Positions 26,236-35,360 of a stretch of 64,000 nt of DNA are shown in pieces. The stretch lies in assembly GCF_036588685.1 (NCBI RefSeq), contig NC_086386.1, positions 50,418,105-50,482,104 on the forward strand, read 5' to 3'. Positions within the stretch are counted from its first letter, which is position 1. Each line of letters opens with the position of its first letter. Source of the stretch: Mytilus trossulus. Taxonomy: Eukaryota > Mollusca > Bivalvia > Mytilida > Mytilidae. Made by a program: the position numbers and the translations under genes. The notes beneath the pieces are model-generated. The model was not told where the DNA came from. It worked only from the letters and a program-made list of their open reading frames with translations, and ran no database searches.

Positions 26236-27372
26236 TTAATAAATCAAATGTAAAGAGAAGTTCCCAATAAATACTAAAACTTGAAACTGTTGTTAAACTT
26301 TTTCTTTGATACGCTGAGACTGTTCAGGAGTAGCGTAAATTGTGATCGCAAACCGGTTTTCCACTCTTTTGTTTCATATCATTGTATTTCATCAATTTGA
26401 GTATACGATATAAAGAAGCAAATTAATTTCTCAGTCAGACAACTTGGTTTCTACACTTCATATAAGTAAGTTTTGTTTTAAATTATTATCTCGTCATCCG
26501 TAAATTTCATGTTTTGCCTCTCCGTTTAAGTTACATAAAAAAAAAAAAAAATCCGCTTGCTACAAGTAAAAACTATAAATTAAGTTTGGAAGCTTATTCA
26601 ATTTGCTTTACGATGAAAACAAGTTTTTGGTTGGCAAGTTATTTTTTCTATTTGAAATAATATGAAATTCAACTATACCTGTTAATTTGCATAAGAGGAA
26701 AATACGTGCATTTGATGAAAAGTGATGCCGTATTTTATTTGCCTGGCTATATCGAAAAAGCGGAAACTGCATGTGCAGCACGGACGGATTCAAGAAATAA
26801 TCTCGCGACCTTTGTCGCCCTCCTTTATCAATTTTAAACGCAAATGATTGCTTTGCCGTCGATTTTTTTCCCCCGCACCAAATTGAGTAAATTTGATTTT
26901 AAAATTTTGCGCGTACACTGTAAAGATGGTAACTGAATTCGAAACAGAAGCAAACAGCGTTGTATGAACGAAAGGCAGTTACGAAATTGAAGCGACGAAG
27001 GAGGGAAAAACAATAAAGTTCTTGTTGGTTTTTTTTCCTTTATTGCGGAGGAGTGAATTTTAAACAATTATTGATATTCCGTGTGAAAGCATCATGGCGA
27101 TCTGAACGTACGTAGTACGTTTTTAATCCACAGAGTTATCCTACTTTATTTGGTCCCTTTCAACAAATCGTCCTGAAAAAGTGTCCCGGTCTTTAATACA
27201 CCAACGTGTTTCAATGAAATCAGTGGAAAGAGGCAAATGGCCCTCGATGCGAAGTCGATTTTTTTTATTGTATGTTTTAAATTGATGTATCGGCTGACTA
27301 TAATATGTTCGAATACCTCTTTATAAAGTTACTCCTGATTTACTCAAATGGACAAATGTCAGATATCCAAGC

Positions 27373-27536
27373 ATACTTACCTGGTACAGGGAGCACCGTG
27401 ATCAAAAAGGCGGTCTCCCCAGGTCGAGGCCTTTCCATTGCACTCCGGTTAGGCTGAAGCCTGCGATTGCCCCAAATGTGGGCAACTCGGGTACGCAATT
27501 TTTTAGTGTGGGGGACTGCGTTCGCGCTATCCCCTG
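27373..27536 (+). ncRNA. U1: U1 snRNA, type B
   Basis: 164 nt, identical to the copy at 1441; 1301 bp after the previous U1 because of one extra A in the spacer. Confidence 0.94.
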
Positions 27537-28672
27537 TTAATAAATCAAATGTAAAGAGAAGTTCCCAATAAATACTAAAACTTGAAACTGTTGTTAAACT
27601 TTTTCTTTGATACGCTGAGACTGTTCAGGAGTAGCGTAAATTGTGATCGCAAACCGGTTTTCCACTCTTTTGTTTCATATCATTGTATTTCATCAATTTG
27701 AGTATACGATATAAAGAAGCAAATTAATTTCTCAGTCAGACAACTTGGTTTCTACACTTCATATAAGTAAGTTTTGTTTTAAATTATTATCTCGTCATCC
27801 GTAAATTTCATGTTTTGCCTCTCCGTTTAAGTTACATAAAAAAAAAAAAAATCCGCTTGCTACAAGTAAAAACTATAAATTAAGTTTGGAAGCTTATTCA
27901 ATTTGCTTTACGATGAAAACAAGTTTTTGGTTGGCAAGTTATTTTTTCTATTTGAAATAATATGAAATTCAACTATACCTGTTAATTTGCATAAGAGGAA
28001 AATACGTGCATTTGATGAAAAGTGATGCCGTATTTTATTTGCCTGGCTATATCGAAAAAGCGGAAACTGCATGTGCAGCACGGACGGATTCAAGAAATAA
28101 TCTCGCGACCTTTGTCGCCCTCCTTTATCAATTTTAAACGCAAATGATTGCTTTGCCGTCGATTTTTTTCCCCCGCACCAAATTGAGTAAATTTGATTTT
28201 AAAATTTTGCGCGTACACTGTAAAGATGGTAACTGAATTCGAAACAGAAGCAAACAGCGTTGTATGAACGAAAGGCAGTTACGAAATTGAAGCGACGAAG
28301 GAGGGAAAAACAATAAAGTTCTTGTTGGTTTTTTTTCCTTTATTGCGGAGGAGTGAATTTTAAACAATTATTGATATTCCGTGTGAAAGCATCATGGCGA
28401 TCTGAACGTACGTAGTACGTTTTTAATCCACAGAGTTATCCTACTTTATTTGGTCCCTTTCAACAAATCGTCCTGAAAAAGTGTCCCGGTCTTTAATACA
28501 CCAACGTGTTTCAATGAAATCAGTGGAAAGAGGCAAATGGCCCTCGATGCGAAGTCGATTTTTTTTATTGTATGTTTTAAATTGATGTATCGGCTGACTA
28601 TAATATGTTCGAATACCTCTTTATAAAGTTACTCCTGATTTACTCAAATGGACAAATGTCAGATATCCAAGC

Positions 28673-28836
28673 ATACTTACCTGGTACAGGGAGCACCGTG
28701 ATCAAAAAGGCGGTCTCCCCAGGTCGAGGCCTTTCCATTGCACTCCGGTTAGGCTGAAGCCTGCGATTGCCCCAAATGTGGGCAACTCGGGTACGCAATT
28801 TTTTAGTGTGGGGGACTGCGTTCGCGCTATCCCCTG
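28673..28836 (+). ncRNA. U1: U1 snRNA, type B
   Basis: 164 nt, identical to the copy at 1441; last intact copy before retrotransposon 1. Confidence 0.94.
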
Positions 28837-29972
28837 TTAATAAATCAAATGTAAAGAGAAGTTCCCAATAAATACTAAAACTTGAAACTGTTGTTAAACT
28901 TTTTCTTTGATACGCTGAGACTGTTCAGGAGTAGCGTAAATTGTGATCGCAAACCGGTTTTCCACTCTTTTGTTTCATATCATTGTATTTCATCAATTTG
29001 AGTATACGATATAAAGAAGCAAATTAATTTCTCAGTCAGACAACTTGGTTTCTACACTTCATATAAGTAAGTTTTGTTTTAAATTATTATCTCGTCATCC
29101 GTAAATTTCATGTTTTGCCTCTCCGTTTAAGTTACATAAAAAAAAAAAAAATCCGCTTGCTACAAGTAAAAACTATAAATTAAGTTTGGAAGCTTATTCA
29201 ATTTGCTTTACGATGAAAACAAGTTTTTGGTTGGCAAGTTATTTTTTCTATTTGAAATAATATGAAATTCAACTATACCTGTTAATTTGCATAAGAGGAA
29301 AATACGTGCATTTGATGAAAAGTGATGCCGTATTTTATTTGCCTGGCTATATCGAAAAAGCGGAAACTGCATGTGCAGCACGGACGGATTCAAGAAATAA
29401 TCTCGCGACCTTTGTCGCCCTCCTTTATCAATTTTAAACGCAAATGATTGCTTTGCCGTCGATTTTTTTCCCCCGCACCAAATTGAGTAAATTTGATTTT
29501 AAAATTTTGCGCGTACACTGTAAAGATGGTAACTGAATTCGAAACAGAAGCAAACAGCGTTGTATGAACGAAAGGCAGTTACGAAATTGAAGCGACGAAG
29601 GAGGGAAAAACAATAAAGTTCTTGTTGGTTTTTTTTCCTTTATTGCGGAGGAGTGAATTTTAAACAATTATTGATATTCCGTGTGAAAGCATCATGGCGA
29701 TCTGAACGTACGTAGTACGTTTTTAATCCACAGAGTTATCCTACTTTATTTGGTCCCTTTCAACAAATCGTCCTGAAAAAGTGTCCCGGTCTTTAATACA
29801 CCAACGTGTTTCAATGAAATCAGTGGAAAGAGGCAAATGGCCCTCGATGCGAAGTCGATTTTTTTTATTGTATGTTTTAAATTGATGTATCGGCTGACTA
29901 TAATATGTTCGAATACCTCTTTATAAAGTTACTCCTGATTTACTCAAATGGACAAATGTCAGATATCCAAGC

Positions 29973-30003
29973 ATACTTACCTGGTACAGGGAGCACCGTG
30001 ATC
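29973..30003 (+). pseudogene. U1: U1 snRNA 5' fragment, broken by retrotransposon 1
   Basis: U1 nt 1-31, ending GTGATC inside the loop of stem-loop I. The element follows directly. The other half is at 35236-35360; U1 nt 32-39 are missing. The upstream promoter region is intact, so transcription could run into the element. Confidence 0.95.
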
Positions 30004-30074
30004 TAACGTGTTCGAAGACAAATCCAGGTGTTGACGGTAGTGGCTTCGCGGCCGCCCGTCTCTACTTTTAAGAT
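30004..30074 (+). promoter_or_regulatory. Retrotransposon 5' UTR, copy 1
   Basis: Only 71 bp, fairly GC-rich towards its end, without an ATG. In a transcript started at the U1 promoter, which would carry U1 nt 1-31, the first ATG is that of ORF1. No internal promoter is recognisable. Confidence 0.6.
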
Positions 30075-31127
30075 ATGGACGCATATTATGCAACAGATAT
30101 CATTAGACGAACTCTGAGAGCCAAATTCTCGAAAGTGAAGGTTAACACGAGAGGACAAGTGATTAACGCTCTTCAAGATCTGTTAGACATTCAACAACTC
30201 GAAGCAATCTACAAAACTGGAGAGGGTGTAGAATGGTATGTCAGTTTTAAGACAGAAGTAGAGGCCGAATTACTTGGAACCGGTGAAAGGAGACAAGTTG
30301 GCGACGGAGCGGTAGTGCTTGACCGCATTGACAGTAGAGTTGTACGGTTGAGGGTCCATTGGTTCCCTCATCATATGAGAAAAGATTTGGTGTGCCAATG
30401 GCTGGGCAACTTTGGACAGAATGTTAGGTTAGAGGAAGAAGAAACACTATACGAGGGTATCATGTTGAAAACAGGTACCCTCGTAGGGAGCATGAAGGTG
30501 AACGAGGCACAGTACCAGAGCATTCCCCATCGTGGCCGATGCTACAACCGGGATGTTCTGGTTACTGTGCAAGGACGTCAGAGCCTCTGTCTTAGGTGCA
30601 ACCAGTTTGGACACCACAGAGCCACCTGCCCTGAGACAGCGGCCCAGAAGAAGACCTACGCCCAGATGGCAAGATTGGACCCTGGAGAGGCAGCTGGAGA
30701 TGTTCCTTCCGCAAGTCAAACGCGGAAGGAAACAGAAGTTAATGGGCCCCCCGCAGGACAAGCGCGGGTGGGGGCGGATAACGAGAATGGGCCCCCCGCA
30801 GGACAACCGCGGGAGGAGGCGGAGAAGGAAAATGGGCCCCCCGCAAGACAAGCGCGGGAGGGGGCGGAGAAGGATAATGGGCCCCCCGCAAGACAAGCGC
30901 GGGTGGGGGCGGATCCTGTTGTTGTAGAGGAGATGGACTCTTCGGAGACGAGGAAGAGAGGAAGAGAGGTGGACGGTGAGGAAGAAGATGATGAAAGTGG
31001 AAAGAAACAGTTGGTAAAGGAAGAAGGTACAGTAATTTGGAATAACGGGACAAGGGAAAAAGTGATGGATATGCTAGGTGACATTAAGAACAGTCAAGAT
31101 AACCCTGTAGATGTAGATGTAGATTGA
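30075..31127 (+). CDS. Retrotransposon ORF1 protein with CCHC zinc knuckle
   Basis: 350 aa. Probable nucleic-acid-binding protein that coats the element RNA in an RNP with ORF2, as ORF1 proteins of L1/Tx1-type elements do. Residues 1-165 are globular and may hold two RRM-like folds (inferred from alternating hydrophobic strands near 53-67 and 88-118). A CX2CX4HX4C knuckle uses C172, C175, H180 and C185. Residues 223-282 are four 15-residue repeats starting NGPPA, encoded by 45-bp GC-rich DNA repeats. The C-terminal third is strongly acidic and basic (runs of E, D and K). The start is the first ATG of the element. Copy 1 has Pro in the second repeat where copy 2 has Ala. Codon use is much less AT-rich than in ORF2. 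Confidence 0.9.
   Translation: MDAYYATDIIRRTLRAKFSKVKVNTRGQVINALQDLLDIQQLEAIYKTGEGVEWYVSFKTEVEAELLGTGERRQVGDGAVVLDRIDSRVVRLRVHWFPHHMRKDLVCQWLGNFGQNVRLEEEETLYEGIMLKTGTLVGSMKVNEAQYQSIPHRGRCYNRDVLVTVQGRQSLCLRCNQFGHHRATCPETAAQKKTYAQMARLDPGEAAGDVPSASQTRKETEVNGPPAGQARVGADNENGPPAGQPREEAEKENGPPARQAREGAEKDNGPPARQARVGADPVVVEEMDSSETRKRGREVDGEEEDDESGKKQLVKEEGTVIWNNGTREKVMDMLGDIKNSQDNPVDVDVD
30741..30920 (+). repeat. 45-bp coding minisatellite in ORF1, copy 1
   Basis: Four tandem 45-bp repeats, each opening AATGGGCCCCCCGCA. They are GC-rich and in frame. They also create long stop-free frames on the opposite strand that are not genes. Confidence 0.9.
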
Positions 31128-31177
31128 TTATTATATATTTGTTAACGGACTTTGAAAATTGAATAACCCCCCCTGAA

Positions 31178-31615
31178 ATGACTGCCTTTACGCCCTTGGA
31201 CTATGAGATTGTTTATTCTTTTTCAACCTTTTATAGGTGTATTCTAATTGTTTTTGTAACATTTCTAATTTTTAATTGTTTTATATATTTGTCTATATAT
31301 TATAATTATTATGTTAGGTCTACCTTATACAATGGTATAGAGCCCCATTATGGCTCTTATAAAACTGTATTCTATTTCAAATCAATGTTTAAAATACTAC
31401 TCACCTGTATATTTTATTTCTATTGTTATATTTTGATAAAGTGCACGTACCTGTTTGTCCACTTTATATTTTCACTGTCAGAACATTTAAATACTACTCA
31501 TGTTAAAAGTACAAATCTATATTTTTCATTTTATACTTTACCTGTAATTAATATATTACCTTTAATTAATTATTTACCTATCTGTATGATTTATTTTATA
31601 CTTACCTTTAAATGA
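31178..31615 (+). CDS. Possible small hydrophobic protein between ORF1 and ORF2
   Basis: 145 codons, not recognised. The product would be rich in F, Y, I and L, with three hydrophobic stretches (about 21-45, 71-100 and 120-142) that could span membranes. Its stop overlaps the ORF2 start in ATGA (31612-31615), an arrangement that in some non-LTR elements supports termination-reinitiation translation of ORF2. A frame this long with so few stops is unlikely but not impossible by chance in such T-rich DNA, and T-rich codons alone give hydrophobic residues. It is identical in both copies, which says little because the copies are near-identical throughout. It may be only a leader that delivers ribosomes to ORF2, or no gene at all. 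Confidence 0.35.
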   Translation: MTAFTPLDYEIVYSFSTFYRCILIVFVTFLIFNCFIYLSIYYNYYVRSTLYNGIEPHYGSYKTVFYFKSMFKILLTCIFYFYCYILIKCTYLFVHFIFSLSEHLNTTHVKSTNLYFSFYTLPVINILPLINYLPICMIYFILTFK

Positions 31616-34600
31616 CCATATCTGAAAAAGAGAATAAAATTAACGTAGCATCATTAAATGTTAATGGTCTACTTAATATTAAATGTCAATATGCTTTAAA
31701 AGATTTTTGTTTGAGAAATAATTTTCACATTTTATTTTTGCAAGAAACACATGTTTCAAATTCAACTATCAGTAATGAATTAAATACCTATTTTGATATG
31801 TATAGATGTTTTTGGAACTTCGGCTCAAACTTTAGCCGTGGAACTGCTATTTTTATTTCACATTCTATTGATTTTGTAATTGTTAAATACCATCGAGATT
31901 TAGATGGAAGATTTCAATATATAGATGTTAAAATTGACAATGTTTTATATCGTTTATTTAATGTTTACGCACCAAATGAGAGTAATGATAGAAAACAATT
32001 TTTTGATGATATTTATCCTTTTGTTATGACACAGAGTTATAAAATAATTGGCGGTGATTTTAATTGTATTGTCAATACTAAATTAGATAAGATTGGTGGT
32101 AATGTTAATAGAGGTTTAGATGGTGCAGATAAACTAAAATCTATTGTACTAGATTTTGAACTTTTTGATATTTATAGAACTTTATATCCTAACCAGGTAA
32201 ATGTTACCTGGCGGAGTCCAAATGTTTCTTGTCGCTTAGACAGAATTTATCTATCGACAGATTTAAAACCTAATGTAAATCGTTGTATTAACTTACCTTT
32301 TTCTTTTTCTGACCATGATTGCGTTTTTATGTCTATAAATAGCGTGACTGAGGTCAAGAATGGGAACGGTTATTGGAAACTGAACAATTCTATATTGACA
32401 GATAAACTTTTTTGTATTAAGTTTAGAGAATGGTTTATTGAATTTAGTGATGGTTTAGATATATGTATTGATGTATGGGATTATTTTAAAGAAAATATTA
32501 AAACTTTTTGTATTGATTATTGTAAAAAGAAAAATAGAATTAAACATGCTGTTATTAAAGATTTAGAGAAGAGATATTTTAGATTGTGTAAATTGGAGAG
32601 CAAGTCTCCAGGTAATTATTTTGAACAAATTAGTGTTTTGAAAGATGAGATTAAACAATATTATTTAAATGATTTTCGAGGTTCACAAATTAGAGGTAAA
32701 GCGAAACTTTTAGACAATAGTGAACGTGTTACGAAATATTTTTTTCAAAGAGAAGTGAAGAAAGGTAAAAAGAAAAAGATTTCTGAAATTAGAAAAGATG
32801 GTGTCATTTTTGATAAACAGATTGATATTATGAAACAATTTGAAGATTTTTATACAGAGTTATTTACAAATGAACCCATTGATAAAGATGTTATGGATTT
32901 TTTCTTAGAAGATTTACCTGTTTTAGATGATTTTGATATGAATTTATGTGAGACTCCAATTATTATTGATGAAATTGTAACTTCTTTAAAAGGTATGGAA
33001 AACAATAAGTCACCCGGTCCGGATGGCTTATCAAAAGAATTTTATCTTACATTTATAGATATTTTTGGTCCTATGTTATTGTCATTATATGAAAATATTT
33101 TTTCTGAGAATACTTTGTCTGATTCCCAGAAACTAAGTTATATTACTTTAATATGTAAAGATAGTGCTAAGCATTATGATGTTAAATTCTACCGTCCTAT
33201 TAGCTTGTTGAATATTGATGTTAAAATTTTAAGTAAAATTATATGTACTAGAATGGGCCTAGTGTCTGATAAGATTATAGGTATAGACCAAACTTGTGCA
33301 TTAAGAGGTCGCTCTATATTAGATAATGCTCACTTGCATCGTAATATTGTTGATTATATAAACCAGAAAAATTTAAAATGTGCTTTTGTTTCTTTGGATC
33401 AAGAGAAAGCTTTTGATAAAATTGTACATGAATTTATGTTTAAAGTTTTAGAAAAATTTAATTTTGGACCCAATTTGATAAAATGGGTTAAAATATTGTA
33501 TAATGATTTGTCATCTTGTATTCTTGTTAATAATTTTATTTCTAATCCTGTAAAGATAACTCGCTCTGTAAAACAAGGGTGCAGTTTATCTCCTTTATTA
33601 TACATATTATGTTTAGAACCATTTATTAGAAAAGTTATTAAAGATAAAGATATTGTAGGTATTAATTTACCTGGTACTTGTGATAATTGTAAGATTTCTG
33701 TTTTTGCTGATGATAGCACTGGTATTTTAACTACTGATAAAAGTATTACTAAATTTTTGTATTTGATTGATTTATATGGTAAAGGTACTGGTTCCAAGTT
33801 GAACAAAACTAAAACCAAAGGTATTTGGTTAGGTGCTTGGAAAGATAGAAAAGATAATTATAGATTTGGAATCGATTTTGTCGAAAGTATGAAAATTATT
33901 GGTATTAAAACTGGTAATAATATTACCCAAGATGATATTTGGCATCCTATTTTTATTAAATTTGAAAAAATGTTGAATATGTGGAGATTTAGAAGTTTGT
34001 CTTTATTAGAAAAATCATTGATTATTAATGTATTAGCATGTTCTAAAATATGGTATGTAGGAAGTGTTTTATTTATGTCCAAATATTATATTCAAAAGTT
34101 TCAAAGATGTATTTTTCAATTTATATGGAATGGTAAAGTAGAAATGTTGAGTAGAAATAATATGTACTTAGATAAACCACGTGGAGGTTTAAATGTTATT
34201 AATATAAATTGTAAGCTGAAAGCGTTACGCTTGAAGCATTTATGTGATATTATAAATAGTCGACAGGTAAAGTTTGTAAAATTTTCTATTTATTGGGTTG
34301 GATTCACATTACGATTTTATAATGATGAATTCAGGTCTTTAAATATACCACATAGTGAATACATTTCACCTTTTTATCAAAAGTGTATTGATGTTTATAC
34401 AGAGTTTAAAGTTGTTTGTGATAATAGTGATATAAGGGGAGTAACCACAAAAGTTTTGTATAAATTGTTATTGGAGAGTTTTGATTATACTCCTAAGATA
34501 GTAGAAAAAAATCCAGATGTAGAATTTACACCTGTTTTTAAAAATGTATTTGATAAATTTATGGATAGATTTTCTAGAGATGTGATATTTAAAATTGTTC

Positions 34601-35082
34601 ATGGTATTTTACCAATTAATAATTTATTGTTTAATCATAATGTATATAAAAGTAATAGATGCACTTTTTGTGCAAGAGAACCAGAAACTTTAAGACATCT
34701 TTTTTGTGACTGTGTTCAAATTAAAGTGTTGTTTTCTTTAATTAAGAATTGGATTTTTTCATTGTCTAATGGCGTGTTGCTGTTAGACTTTGAACATATT
34801 TTATTTAGAAACATTATTGTAACCGGTAAAAAGTTAAAAAGTGTTATACTGTTATTAATTGGATTATATTGTAAAACCATTTGGATTGTTCGTAATTGGA
34901 AAAAGTTTGATAGAAAACATGTGTTACCCAATGATATTTATATATTCTTTCTACAACAGTTAAGATTACGTATTTTAGCAGATTTTGAACGTTTTCCTTT
35001 GGAAAAATTTATTGAATTTTGGTGTATATCGGATTTATTTTGTAAAGTTGAAGATGAAGAGTTAGTGATAACCTTCTTCTAA
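31612..35082 (+). CDS. Retrotransposon ORF2: APE-type endonuclease and reverse transcriptase
   Basis: 1156 aa. It should nick the target and copy the element RNA from the nicked end (target-primed reverse transcription). The N-terminal endonuclease/exonuclease/phosphatase domain (about 10-240) keeps N16, E45 (LQETH), Y119 (NVYAPN), D149 and N151 (GGDFN), D210 (RLDRIY) and D235-H236 (SDH). The reverse transcriptase (about 455-760) shows SPGPDG (467-472), RPISLLN (528-534), LDQEKAFD with D596, KQGCSLSP (654-661), FADD with D700-D701, and the L1/Tx1-like GSKLNKTKTKG stretch (727-737). A C-terminal CX2CX8HX4C motif uses C1017, C1020, H1029 and C1034. No RNase H domain is seen. All catalytic residues are present, so it is probably active. 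The ATG overlaps the preceding frame's stop in ATGA. Strongly AT-rich codon use. Confidence 0.95.
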   Translation: MTISEKENKINVASLNVNGLLNIKCQYALKDFCLRNNFHILFLQETHVSNSTISNELNTYFDMYRCFWNFGSNFSRGTAIFISHSIDFVIVKYHRDLDGRFQYIDVKIDNVLYRLFNVYAPNESNDRKQFFDDIYPFVMTQSYKIIGGDFNCIVNTKLDKIGGNVNRGLDGADKLKSIVLDFELFDIYRTLYPNQVNVTWRSPNVSCRLDRIYLSTDLKPNVNRCINLPFSFSDHDCVFMSINSVTEVKNGNGYWKLNNSILTDKLFCIKFREWFIEFSDGLDICIDVWDYFKENIKTFCIDYCKKKNRIKHAVIKDLEKRYFRLCKLESKSPGNYFEQISVLKDEIKQYYLNDFRGSQIRGKAKLLDNSERVTKYFFQREVKKGKKKKISEIRKDGVIFDKQIDIMKQFEDFYTELFTNEPIDKDVMDFFLEDLPVLDDFDMNLCETPIIIDEIVTSLKGMENNKSPGPDGLSKEFYLTFIDIFGPMLLSLYENIFSENTLSDSQKLSYITLICKDSAKHYDVKFYRPISLLNIDVKILSKIICTRMGLVSDKIIGIDQTCALRGRSILDNAHLHRNIVDYINQKNLKCAFVSLDQEKAFDKIVHEFMFKVLEKFNFGPNLIKWVKILYNDLSSCILVNNFISNPVKITRSVKQGCSLSPLLYILCLEPFIRKVIKDKDIVGINLPGTCDNCKISVFADDSTGILTTDKSITKFLYLIDLYGKGTGSKLNKTKTKGIWLGAWKDRKDNYRFGIDFVESMKIIGIKTGNNITQDDIWHPIFIKFEKMLNMWRFRSLSLLEKSLIINVLACSKIWYVGSVLFMSKYYIQKFQRCIFQFIWNGKVEMLSRNNMYLDKPRGGLNVININCKLKALRLKHLCDIINSRQVKFVKFSIYWVGFTLRFYNDEFRSLNIPHSEYISPFYQKCIDVYTEFKVVCDNSDIRGVTTKVLYKLLLESFDYTPKIVEKNPDVEFTPVFKNVFDKFMDRFSRDVIFKIVHGILPINNLLFNHNVYKSNRCTFCAREPETLRHLFCDCVQIKVLFSLIKNWIFSLSNGVLLLDFEHILFRNIIVTGKKLKSVILLLIGLYCKTIWIVRNWKKFDRKHVLPNDIYIFFLQQLRLRILADFERFPLEKFIEFWCISDLFCKVEDEELVITFF

Positions 35083-35235
35083 TATTATATTGTGTATAAT
35101 TTGATTGTTAATATTCATGATATTTGTATTTCATATTACAATGTACAATGTATTATCTGTGATATTTCTGTTTTAACATAATTGTACTATGTATATGATT
35201 TATTGAATAAAGTGTTTGAAATATAAAAAAAAAAA
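35083..35235 (+). terminator. Retrotransposon 3' UTR, poly(A) signal and A tail, copy 1
   Basis: AT-rich 3' UTR with AATAAA at 35206-35211, followed 13 bp later by an 11-A tail that abuts U1 nt 40. This is the end expected of a polyadenylated RNA copied by target-primed reverse transcription. Confidence 0.85.
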
Positions 35236-35360
35236 GGTCTCCCCAGGTCGAGGCCTTTCCATTGCACTCCGGTTAGGCTGAAGCCTGCGATTGCCCCAAA
35301 TGTGGGCAACTCGGGTACGCAATTTTTTAGTGTGGGGGACTGCGTTCGCGCTATCCCCTG
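35236..35360 (+). pseudogene. U1: U1 snRNA 3' fragment after retrotransposon 1
   Basis: U1 nt 40-164. Stem-loops II-IV and the Sm site are intact, but the 5' end and the stem-loop I loop are missing. Confidence 0.95.

Larger units (their letters stand above)
23417..30003 (+). repeat. U1 tandem array block, type B units
   Basis: Five U1 genes plus the 5' fragment of a sixth, start-to-start 1300-1301 bp; the one-base difference is a 15- instead of 14-A run near 26.54 kb. Diagnostic differences from type A: GTGATCGC in place of ATGATCGC, GTTTTAAATTATT, a 14-A run, TTTTTTCTATTTGAAATAATATG, TATATCG, AAAGATGG, ACAGCG and GGAAAGAGG. I otherwise see no differences between units. Spacers hold no convincing gene. 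Confidence 0.93.
30004..35235 (+). mobile_element. U1-inserted Tx1-group non-LTR retrotransposon, copy 1
   Basis: A full-length 5232-bp element lying inside a U1 gene in the same orientation. Order: 5' UTR (71 bp), ORF1, a 438-bp frame of uncertain status, ORF2, 3' UTR with AATAAA, and an 11-A tail. There are no LTRs and no target-site duplication. Joins are after U1 nt 31 and before U1 nt 40, with 8 target bases lost. APE-type endonuclease, L1-like reverse transcriptase motifs and a C-terminal CCHC place it in the L1/Tx1 lineage. From family knowledge, Tx1-group elements include target-specific families such as Keno (U2 snRNA genes) and Mutsu (5S rRNA genes). Intact frames and near identity to copy 2 suggest recent activity. 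Confidence 0.93.

Noticed and set aside
30000-30010. Target-site duplication at the element ends
   Set aside because: Comparison with intact U1 shows an 8-bp deletion and no duplicated flanking bases.
30447-30896. Antisense frames opposite the ORF1 repeats
   Set aside because: The 45-bp repeat has a length divisible by three, so an open antisense frame stays open by repetition. It is a shadow of ORF1.
33399-33818. Antisense 139-codon frame opposite the reverse transcriptase region
   Set aside because: Shadow frame opposite conserved reverse transcriptase motifs, with no features of its own.
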